Source: Musa acuminata AAA Group
Taxonomy: Eukaryota > Streptophyta > Magnoliopsida > Zingiberales > Musaceae
DNA length: 64,000 nt
Direction of reading: 5' to 3'
Assembly (NCBI RefSeq): GCF_036884655.1
Contig: NC_088344.1
Coordinates: 37,484,501 to 37,548,500, forward strand
Positions within the stretch are counted from its first letter, which is position 1. Each line of letters opens with the position of its first letter. This document shows, piece by piece, positions 22,550-32,177 of this stretch. Both the position numbers and the translations under genes were made by a program. The notes beneath the pieces are model-generated. The model searched no databases and was not told the origin of the DNA. It saw only the letters and a program-made list of their open reading frames with translations.

Positions 22550-23495
22550 TTTAGTGTTTCCCGAAGCTTTCGGGCTACCCCAATATGCCCCCATCGTCCC
22601 CCGCGACATGACACGCGTCCAGCTCGGACCGCCCCGCATCACACACGTGGCGAGGGCCGGAAGAGCCTGCGTTGTCTGGAAACAATCGGCGCGACTCTTC
22701 GGCCGCGCAGGGGGTCCGACGAGGGGGCGGCTTTGTGAGACGCGTGTCGAGCGGACCAGGACTCGCCGTACTGGACACGTGTTCGCGTGACCTCATATGG
22801 GCCGCGTGAGTTCACGACGTTTCTCGCTTCGAAGACGCCCCTCCCCCCATAAGATTAATATGCGACCCGAGTTCAAATTAGATAAACGATCAACGGCCGT
22901 CCGAGGCAACCACAACGGTGATCCAGTTGCGGCGCGGCGCGGCGTGGCGCCGAACTTTGACTTGCGGTCAAAAGAATCGCCCATCGCTGGGCCAGCCAGC
23001 CACGTGCCATTCCCTGGAGTGTGGGGTCCACAAGAAAGGCCACCACCTGGCCCCAACTTGACATCGGAAGACGGAGCGGAACAGCACGCGTCGCCACGTG
23101 GAGAAGGAGCGACCTCGGGGCACGTGCGACTCGAGGTCAGGGCGCGACAGCTCACGCGGGTGAGCAGGTAAAGTGGCGCCGCTCGCGGACACGTTTCGAA
23201 GCGCGAGGGGCGGGGAAGGACGAGGGCGGGGGTGACGTCGCCGTCGTGCGACAGGACGCGATCTCTCCCTGGGATTCGGCCTGCCGGGACACGTCACCGT
23301 AGTTGACGCCACGGCGGGACGGCGACAGGGAGGTGGGGCAGCGTCCGGTGGGCAACCAACCCAGGCGCGGACTTCGCGCACGGTTGGCCGGAACGGTAAA
23401 CCCCACCTGCGCTTCGGTCCAATTCTAGAGACGGATTACGTCTCACCCGCACGTCGGTCGGCCGGCCGAGCCAGATAACGGGAGGACGGCCGTCA
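22550..23495. other. GC-rich gene-free upstream region
   Basis: This region has base composition unlike the flanks. It contains many open frames on both strands, none of which resembles a known protein. It is best explained as a CpG-rich promoter or upstream region of the ninja gene. Confidence 0.5.
22644..23126. promoter_or_regulatory. Cluster of five CACGTG (G-box/ABRE-core) boxes upstream of the ninja gene
   Basis: CACGTG occurs at 22644-22649 (within CACGTGGC, a classical ABRE core), 22776-22781, 23001-23006, 23095-23100 and 23121-23126. These lie about 440-920 bp upstream of the ninja start codon, in a GC-rich stretch (about 22550-23490) with further ACGT cores near 23190 and 23290. Such boxes bind bZIP (ABF/ABI5) and bHLH (MYC2, PIF) factors in plants. 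The control function is inferred from position and density. Confidence 0.6.
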
Positions 23496-23505
23496 CCGGT
23501 TTGAC

Positions 23506-25786
23506 ATAATGATGATGCTTCAAGTCGATAGTTTATTCTCGTACTAATGCAGAGACGAAGCAGCAGATATAATAAATTTTATATGATTTGTTAATATTAA
23601 ATATTGATATAAAGTTTGATTAATTTTAATGAGTTTAGCAAAGGTACAACTCGATAGTTTATTCTCGTACTAATGGTCTCGTCGAATTTATTAATAAAAT
23701 TATTTTAAAAATATTAATATAAAAAAATATTGAAGCAAGAGATATTTTGGATAGATGAATTATCTGAGTATCTTTTGATTGAGACTCTCAAATGATATCT
23801 AAAACTAGGTTGCAAGAGGTATTATTTAGTTTAACCTTTGACACTTAAAAGTATCTTGTCAATCAAAATAGTCTTTTCAATACATTCAGTTAAGATTTTT
23901 TATTAAAAAACTTTCAAAGAAGGACTTTGGGTTAAACTTAACCTAATTAGTGAGGTAGAGTAGAAGAATACTTAAGGGCATTGAGATTAAAAAAAAAGAT
24001 GGTAAAGCTTTACAACCGAAGTATTCTCAAGAAATTGATTGGGAGATTTATAGTTTGAAAAGCTGAAGTCAACAACCCAACTAGATCATAGGGCAAGCTA
24101 GCACCAATTTGGGAAGAGCTCAATAGTGGGGTTGGTGTTACCAAGGATTTGACACATTACAAACTTAAGGAAATTCTACTTGTAAGGCATCCCTCGGGGT
24201 CTGGTCGAGATAACTATCTCCTAAACGTCAAGTCTTATTCTCTATGTCTTTAGCGTTAATTATAAAAAAATATTTTAAAGTGTAGATGTTAAAAGTTGGG
24301 GAAAGAGTTTCATTACTTTTAAAAGACTATACAAACTTAGTCAAGCCTGTATATCTAAAATGAGAACTCGACCTACTAAAGTAGAAGATTGATCGAGTGG
24401 ATAAGCTTGATGATGTGACAAAGTAAAGACATAAGAATTATCTGATAGACAAACCCAATGACTTAGTGAAGGCCAATATAATATGATAAGATGGCTGACT
24501 AAGCATTAGGACGAGATGGCGAGTTAGGGTCGATGTTAAAGGGGACCTAAGTAGCCATCAAAATATTTTAGTCTTTGAAGTACTCGATAAATGGGTTTTC
24601 CTCAATCTCTATCTTGAGGCACCTCACCTTAACACAAGCTAAGACGATAAAATATCCATACTAATACGAGTCTACCCCTAACCTCTTTAGACCTTTCATG
24701 AACTCATCAAAGGCTTTGTAGTTGCTGACCTCATTCTCTTGATATCTTAATATCATGGTTCTATCAACCTCTACTGTCTTTTTCAAAAGCCACCAACTTA
24801 TTGTCCAAACTATGAATCTACTCATTCAAGGTGGCTAGTTGCTTGGTCATACTCATAATTCGCTCGGTGGCAATAACAACTTGCTTGACAAGCTCAAAGC
24901 TTGTAGGTCTTCAATGAGCCTAACCCTTGGGTAAGTTGTAGCAGTTTATCTTCCATGTTGTAGTTGTTCTTTCGGATCATCTTCAATTATTCGACTTGAT
25001 CAATAAAGCACCGCTCGACCTCTTCTAGTTGCATCGCCAACTTGACTCCCTGAGCATCTACTTCAATAATAAGTGTCAGATCTCTCCTATCCCTCTTCAA
25101 TCCCTCCACCTTATCCCAAAGATTGTCAATCTTAAGGGACTGTTGATTAATCATAGAGTTAGTATCTCATACGTGATCGAAAAGGGCTGTGAGATAATGA
25201 TGATGCTTCAAGTCGAAGATAAAGAAATTAGCAATGATACAACAATAAGGTACTAAAGGGGTTAGCTTTGACTTGACTTACCAACACTTTAATCAGTAGA
25301 CTATGTCGAGCAAAACCTCAGAGGGGGAATGATAAATTTGCTTTGCTACCCCGGAGCACAGGGACCTTTAGTAGTATTGCTCTGTGGCTCCAATGTTACT
25401 TCATATTTCCTTTCCCTCCTTGTAGGCCCTTCTATCTTGACTACAATGACGTGTCTAGAATTGGGTCTAGTAGTTTAATTATCTTTAGTATTATGAATAA
25501 CAATGACTTGTCCTTGGATAGGTCAAACACCAACTCTCCCATCGAAGGAGAGGTTGGAACTTCCTTTGCCACTAGGCTGTCCGAGGATGGAGTGTCAATG
25601 TCCTCGACCATTCAGCAACTATAATATCAGGAGAAGCTTGTGTGAGAAAAAGACATCTCAACCTATAAAGATAGAAGAATTTCTTCGGGATTGAGGTGCT
25701 AGATGTTAGATATATTAGAAAGCTGATGTGCCTGGAGGACAAAACACTTGGGAACCGACCCACTTTCAAGAAGAGGACCAAGGACT
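23506..25786. mobile_element. Decayed Ty3/gypsy (Tat-type) DNA, left part
   Basis: Repeat-derived DNA without intact genes. A 23-bp word (ATAATGATGATGCTTCAAGT plus CGA) occurs at 23506-23528 and again at 25194-25216. The minus strand carries the C-terminal part of the Tat antisense-ORF protein. The sequence is interrupted at 25786 by a solo LTR and resumes at 27288 (after the duplicated GGACT). Confidence 0.55.
24560..25080 (-). pseudogene. C-terminal remnant of a Tat antisense-ORF protein
   Basis: Minus-strand fragments give a coiled-coil-like segment (around 25050-24780) and then NYKAFDEFMKGLKRLGVDSY, GYFIVLACVKVR and IEENPF near 24700-24570. This matches the YKAS...GLER...GYQIALAYF...EGPF ending at 11190-11330. 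Stops are frequent. Its direction means that this element lies the other way round from copies A and B. Confidence 0.6.
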
Positions 25787-27282
25787 TGCTAGTCATAAGT
25801 GCCCAACAAGCCAATCACGTGAGTGATGGCACGTGTGACTTGATACAGAATCTTTTTGCTTATTATATTTTGGCGTATATCACTTTATAACTATTGCATA
25901 AATGCATATATATTGTGATGTCCTTGGATTTGTGCAATGGGAATCAGATCGTGATGAGATCACGATAATGAGATCGATTCACCTTTAAACACATATCCTA
26001 AATAATCCCGGTCATAGGTTACTCGAGAGGGACATCGTGATAACCGGATAGACTGGTGTGCTGTATACCCGTCCATATGATGGATGCAGCTGGTCTCATA
26101 GCTGCTCGTGTAGGGACACTAGGGATACAGTACAGGTGCTCATTGGAGAATGAGTTCACTGATTGATCCGCTTACGGAATGCTGGATGGTTGATGATGCC
26201 TTATTATCAGACAACGATTCCGTAGTCCTAGTGGTGTATCTGGTTCTTAGACTTGAGACACCAAGGATGTCCTGTATGAGTGCTCCACTCTTTGATACCA
26301 GACTTATAGGTTTGGCTGTTCCCAGATCTAGTACAACTGGTCATTGGGAGTGGTAGTCGACCTTACGAGGGCTATTGAGTGTCGATAGAGGATCATCCAC
26401 TCTCGGTATCATGAGAGGAATATCCCATGTGTTCTTGCTCAGACAAATCCCTGGCCAGGGTCATTCGGGTTGAGAGAGAAAGAGTTCTCCGGGAGAATCC
26501 GATTAGAGCGAGACTCGAGTAGAAACTGTATGGGTCTGACAGCACCATGCTCGATATACGGTCTCTGGGATATTAGATGGATGAGGGACTATAGGTACAT
26601 GGTAACTGAGGACAGACAGGTCCAATGGATTGGATTCCCCTGTATCGTCTGGGGACTACGGCGTAGTGGCCTAGTACTTCCGTAGTCGATGAGTCGAGTG
26701 AATTATTACAGAGATAATAATTCACTGAGTTAGAAGGAGTTCTGACAGGTATGACTCACGGCCAGCTCGATATTGGGCCTAGAGGGTCACACACATATGG
26801 TAGGCATTGCGATGAGTAGAGGTTCGGATATGAGATATCCGACGGAGCCCTTGTCTTATTGGATGCAGATCCAATACCCACTAGGGAAAGGACCCATTAG
26901 GGTTTTGACACGGGATCTCTATAAATAGGAGGGATTCACAGCCTCATAGGCTAGAGTCTTTGCTTGCCCTTCCTATTCTCCTCTCCCTCTCCACCTCAGA
27001 GTAGGCCTGGAGTTTTGAGGAGCGTCGTCGCAACCCTGCTGTGTGGATCACCGCTAGAGAGGAGGACGCTTGACCTCCTTCACCCTCTCCTAAGGATCTG
27101 CAAGGAAACATGGATATACGATCTCCCTAGGTAACACAATCTCTATACGCAGTTTTGTGTTTTTGCGGATTTTGCGCACCAATCTTCGCATGACGATGAA
27201 CATCTTTTTGGGAATCGGGGATTTTTGTTTTCTTGTTCTTCCGCTGCGCATATGATGTCGCCCCCCCTATGATTTCCCAACA
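25787..27282 (+). mobile_element. Solo LTR, 1,496 bp, with GGACT target duplication
   Basis: The element starts TGCTAGTC and ends TTCCCAACA. It is flanked on both sides by the same five bases, GGACT (25782-25786 and 27283-27287). Inside, a TATA box (TATAAATA, 26920-26927) is followed by a CT-rich leader and a 350-bp tail, so transcription runs on the plus strand. No primer-binding site, coding region or second LTR is next to it. This is what recombination between two LTRs leaves behind. The type (copia is my impression) cannot be proven without the internal part. Confidence 0.85.
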
Positions 27283-29050
27283 GGACTAACTTGTCTTGAA
27301 AAAAAGAGCTAATGCTAAGAAGAAGAAGTTTTTAAGGGAAACCATGAAAGCTCAAATAAGAGAATAAGCCTCACCCTCATGGCTCAAGGTAATTTATAGG
27401 AAGGGGATCAATCTATCTCCACTCATATTGAAGATAAGTGTCCCTTTAGGTCGAATATGAAGAGATACTAATTGATGAAGGACCATCTCGAAAAGTATAA
27501 AAGTGATCGATATACGAAAATCACCTTGGAAGAGATATGTCATGGTGGGAGGCACAAGGTAGAATATGCCTCGAGGTACATAATTTAAGAAAATATAACT
27601 CACGTAAGAAGAAACCCACCATGACAAGAGGCATAATACAAAATATATCTGAGATGCATGAGTCAGCAAAACCCCACCTTCGTAGGATGAAACTCGCCAT
27701 AGCAAAAGGCAAAAGATAATATATGTCCGAGTGTAGAGTTGGAAAAACATGACCCATATAAAAAACCTATTATGATGAGAGGCACAAGGCAAATGTGTCT
27801 GAGATGCATAAGCCTAAAAAATCCAACTGCATAGAAAGAAATTTGTCATAGTGGGAAGCACAAGGCAAAATGTGCCCAAGATACATGAATCAGCAAAACC
27901 CGACCCATGTGTTAAGAAATCCATTACAATAGGAGGTAGAAGGCAAAATGTATCTGAGACACATGAGTCAAAAGAATACGTCGCACCGAAAGAGAGTCCT
28001 TAAAGGCATAGGTCAAACCAGGTCAAGAAAGCCCAACCCACCTGAAGCAAGGCTTGCTTGAGAGATAGAGGTTAGGAAAACTCAACTTTCCTAACCATGA
28101 CCCATAAGACAAAATGTGCCTCGAGATACATAATTTAAGAAAATATAACTCACGTAGGAAGAAACCCACCATGACAAGAGGCATAATACAAAATATATCT
28201 GAAATGCATGAGTCACCAAAACCCTACCTGCGTAGGATGAAACCCGTCATCACGAAAGGCAAAAGATAAAATGTGTCAGAGTGTAGAGTTGGGAAAACTC
28301 GACCCGTATAAGAAACATATTATGATGAGAGGCACAAGACAAAATATATCTGAAATGTATGAGCCTAAAAAATCCGATCACATAGAAAGAAATCTATCAT
28401 AGTGGGAAGCACATGGCAAAATGTGCCCAAGATATATGAATCAGCAAAACCCGACCCATGTGTTAAGAAATCCATTACAATAGAAGGTAAAAGGCAAAAT
28501 ATATCCGAGACACATGAGTCAAAAAATATGTCGCACTGAAAAAGAGTCCTTAAAGGCGTAGGTCAAACCAAGTCAAAAAAATCAACCCACCTGAAGCAAA
28601 GCTTGCTTGAGATATAGAGGTTAGGAAAACTCAACTTTCACGAGGTTAACCCGAAGTATAGGGGTCCGGCATGGACCACAATAGAGAGGTTGGACATTGA
28701 CCCCCTTTTTGCCTAAAGTAATGGGTCGAGCGTCGACCCCCTCCTCGATCAAGATTTGTGGGTCGAGTGCTAACCTCCTCCACTAACCACGAAGGAGGGT
28801 TGGGTGCCGACCCTCCTTTCTACCCGAGGCAAGTGGGTCTAGTGTTGACCTCCTTCACCGACCAAAGTTGAAGGGTTGGATGGAGATTCGGAGAATGAGT
28901 TAATTGAGACGTATTGATCGTTCAAGATGGGCTAGTTGACACGTGTCGATCATCTCTGCTTGATATATGAAGAATGAGTTTTCAATCGACAGGATATGTT
29001 GGATGTGTCTAAGCAACTCTACTCCCTCTTCAAGAAGTGATCAAAGAAAC
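27283..29050. mobile_element. Decayed LTR-element DNA, right part, with tandem repeats
   Basis: Continuation of the older element after the solo LTR. It consists mainly of short related units containing GAAACCCACCATGAC-like and GGCAAAATATG-like words, arranged in a larger tandem repeat. From about 28640 to 28900 it turns into GC-richer unit-like sequence with recurring GGGTCGAGTG and GACCCCCTC words. No intact protein is seen. Confidence 0.5.
27541..28639. repeat. Two ~550-bp tandem units built of ~70-bp subrepeats
   Basis: GCCTCGAGGTACATAATTTA at 27568 recurs, with one change, at 28118. The two units end with the same TTAGGAAAACTCAACTTTC at about 28090 and 28639. Within each unit a shorter motif (GGCAAAAT...GAGATGCATGAGTCA...AAACC) recurs every 60-80 bp. 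Related subrepeats occur at 54.66-55.03 kb, so they are part of an element family. Confidence 0.8.
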
Positions 29051-29419
29051 GGACGATCGATGGTCTCTTACTACGGGAAGTGATAAGGGGAGGGGGCGGA
29101 GAGCATCACTCCCACCACGGCATTTCGGCAATGTGAGTGGATTCAGCTGCCCTCCACTATGTCAAAGATGGAACACTAATGTTCACCACCAAAATGCCGG
29201 AGTCGAATCATAGCCTTATAATCCCCAAAACCTCGCCCATGATATGTCTGCTACATGACCATAATCCAAGCCTTGGGAGGATCAAACCTGTGACATATCA
29301 ACCTTCCATGGTAAGAGAGCAAATCCAATGTTTGCACGAGATTTGTAAATGGATAAAGCTATTTATTACTAGTCACTATCTGCTCATATACTTCTGGCAA
29401 CAGTAAAGAGGAGATGGAG
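29051..29419. other. Spacer next to the LONGIFOLIA-like gene
   Basis: Short intergenic stretch that should contain the 3' UTR of the gene to the right. No gene is visible. Confidence 0.4.
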
Positions 29420-32177
29420 TCATTGGGCAGATTGCTGTCTTCTTAGCTTACCTGTCTTGACCCGGAGAACAGCCTCAGTTGCATCGCTTACAGTTTCATG
29501 GATCAAATCTTCAGATATCAGCTTCTCGATCTCCAAAGCCACTCTTGGTTGCTCCATGTCGAAGTCAACCCACTCGGATCGATGAAGAACTTCCTTCCCG
29601 GAAATGTAATTGACATCATCCTCCGAGCTCGTAGACCTTGTGCTCTCAGCTTGAAGCCGTTCGATCTCGGAGCACAGTTCTGCTAGTAAATGTTGGCCAC
29701 TTGGTTTCCTTGTCTGAAGCAATCCGTTGGAGAACGATTCCATCTTGTGAGCTAGAATCTCATTTACCACATCGAAAACAAGCTTCCTGTGGTTTCTCCG
29801 GTCATTGTTGGAGGGACAGTCATGCTTTGGTTGCTCAAGAACAGAGAACGAGTCAGGGTTGATAGCTTGGTCTGATGACAGTCGCTGAAATGGAACAGAG
29901 CTCGCCTGTCCAAATCGGAAGTCTTTGTTCAGAAATCCTGTTGCCAGTAGCATCTCAGTCACATATTTGTGATCTGGGTTATGCATGGCATCAATATTTG
30001 TGAGCTCCTTCTGGTTCAAGACCAACGCTGGGTTGTGGGCAGCCCTGCTTGATGGGCTCTCTATATGTTGCTGCAAGACAGCTGACTGCGATGCCGAGCT
30101 CCTACTTTTGTAAGAACATGGAGAAACTTCATCATCCCTGCACCGGAGACCCCTCATCTCACGGATACTGTCATCAATCTGGTCTTTGTTTTTTCGTACT
30201 TGAGATTGTTTCAGCCTTGGTTTGCTTCTTGGAGAAACTGACTCAAGTGTTTGCCTGTTGGTGGACTGAGCTTGGGCCTTGCTCAAGTATGGAGTAGGTG
30301 GGCATGATTTCTTCTCTGCTTCCTTTCTTCTCTGCTGTAGTTTCGGGTTCAGAGTGGTTCCAAGAGATTGCTGGGACTTCGATATACCCTGTGTTTGATT
30401 TGAACGAAGCGTAGCCCTTCTACTGAATTGCTTATCTGTCTCCCGGAGTCTGACTCTGGGAGTGTGGTCTCTGTCGCCGTGGTTGTTTGCAGAAGCTCTT
30501 CTTCTATCGTCTGTGCTACCTGTACGCAGCTTCGCAGGAGTCGGTAGACCTTCAAGCAGAACCGAGTCACGAGCTCCAGGTGACATTTCGGACTTCATGA
30601 TTGCAATTGGCGGCTCCAAGGATTTTGGAGCACCACCTGCTTTCGCTGGTTGTTTCCGGGCCTTGGGCGACCTCGGACTCGGATTGCTTCGTGTCGGGGT
30701 ACGATCTGCATCATCTTCCGGCGGTGAAGTCTTGCAAGTGTGGCCATTCCTTTTCTTGGTCTGTGCAAGCCTTTTCTCACGCATGGCGTGTACCATTTGT
30801 TTGAGAGCCCTGAGGTCCTTATCTTTGATCCTGCCCTCCACTCTTTTGTAGATGGGTTCAGTCTGCTGCTGCATCTGATCAGTCATGATACTTGAATTGA
30901 GTTTTAGCAATCTATCGAGATTCAAATCTCTGCTTTGAACTGAGCGGGGAGATTGATCGCTTCTTGCACCCCGAATTCCTTTGGGTCTTGGTTCATGGAA
31001 AGGAACACAGTCTTTTCTTGCAGCTGCTGGATTCAACTCGGGCATCTTATCCAATCCCATGAGCTTTGCCACAACACTGGGGTGTCGTACTTGACGACTT
31101 CGATCCTGAAGCAGATCGGAAGCCTTGGAGACTCTTGGAGTCGTCTTAGTTCTGTCCAAGTCCCCCAAGAACAAACTGGTATCTGTACCAAAGTTAGAAC
31201 TCCTCAGTAAACTTTCCCTGCTTTCCAGTGACAGTCTCGGGATCTCTCCAAGTCTGGCAGCAGACTTGCAGTAATCTTGGGAGTCCATCGACAGACGTCT
31301 CTGGGAATTCCTAAACATCGGTGAATTCTCGAGTGACCTCTCTGGGAAGAACGTTCTATCGAAGGCCTCTCGTTGAGATGATTTCTTGTATTCATGGGAA
31401 GAGAAGGATGAGCTGGATGAAGAGGAAAAAGAAGCCAATGAGGATTCCATGGGAACTCTCCGGTTCCCCTTCAAGTTCTTGCTTAGTTTCTTCTCCTGCA
31501 TGGTGAACTCGTATCCATCAGTGATGTCGAGACAGAACAAAACATTGTAGTGACTGTTCCGAGACTGGAAAAGTACCTGAAGAATCTGTGAGAAGCATGC
31601 AGTTTGCTCTGACTCTCTGCTGCTTTGGAGACCATAGCCTAACAAAGAAAGAGATCAAAACCTAGTGAATGCAGAAGAAGCACATCATAGAGCATTCATC
31701 ATGGGATTTCATGGCAACATAACGATTCCTTTGCAATATGATTCCTATAAATTTTCAGCCAAGGAAACAATATGATTCCTTTGCAATGCCAAAATCCAAT
31801 GGTATCATAAAAATCAGAATCACAAAAAACTAAACATGAAGTATTAGCGTTCGAAAAAGATGATCTCCGTCCTTTGACGGATGCCAAGCTATCAGAATGA
31901 ATAATACAGATCGAAAGAGTAATGATGCTTCATTTATGTATCTCTTAATCTTGGCAGCAATGAGGTGCAAGCAAACAGTGGCATGGGAGCAAGGAAAGAG
32001 GACTGGTTAACCAGAATGAACGGAGTCACATATAGGATTGGTACCTGAAAGAAGCTTCTTGTGGTTGTGATCATTGAGGTGCCTCCCAGTGAGGAAATGG
32101 TGGCGGTCAAACATCTGAAGGATCCCCGTTGCGCATCCAATTTTCTTCTGCAGGTCTGGGTTTTCTTTGGCGAACAT
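29420..32177 (-). CDS. LONGIFOLIA/TRM-like protein (DUF4378)
   Basis: Exon 1 (32177-32045) encodes MFAKENPDLQKKIGC and FDRHHFLTGRH, the conserved N-terminus of LONGIFOLIA (TON1-recruiting-motif) proteins. The main exon begins at 31638 (phase 1) and runs to the stop at 29420; the product is 783 residues, or 756 if an 81-nt in-frame intron (31576-31496) is removed. Landmarks in the main exon are a Ser-rich tract, RHPSVVAKLMGLDKMP (the family's second motif), basic disordered regions, and a C-terminal DUF4378 domain (YVTEMLLATGFL, KLVFDVVNEIL, LLAELCSEIERL, VALEIEKLI). Such proteins associate with cortical microtubules and promote polar cell elongation in leaves and other organs. It is somewhat shorter than Arabidopsis LNG1 as I remember it. 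The 5' end is the weakest part: in-frame codons upstream read LPAKLL but hold no ATG. Confidence 0.88.

Noticed and set aside
22554..23406. Many long Arg/Gly/Pro-rich open frames on both strands
   Set aside because: High GC content makes stops rare here. None shows a domain, and they overlap each other in all frames.
27541..28639. Regular spaced repeats that could suggest a CRISPR array
   Set aside because: The units are diverged and have no unique constant-length spacers; the DNA is plant nuclear and retrotransposon-derived.
30462..30851. A 129-codon plus-strand open frame inside the LONGIFOLIA-like gene
   Set aside because: It is the reverse of a Ser/Arg-rich coding region; the sense frame has family motifs along its whole length.
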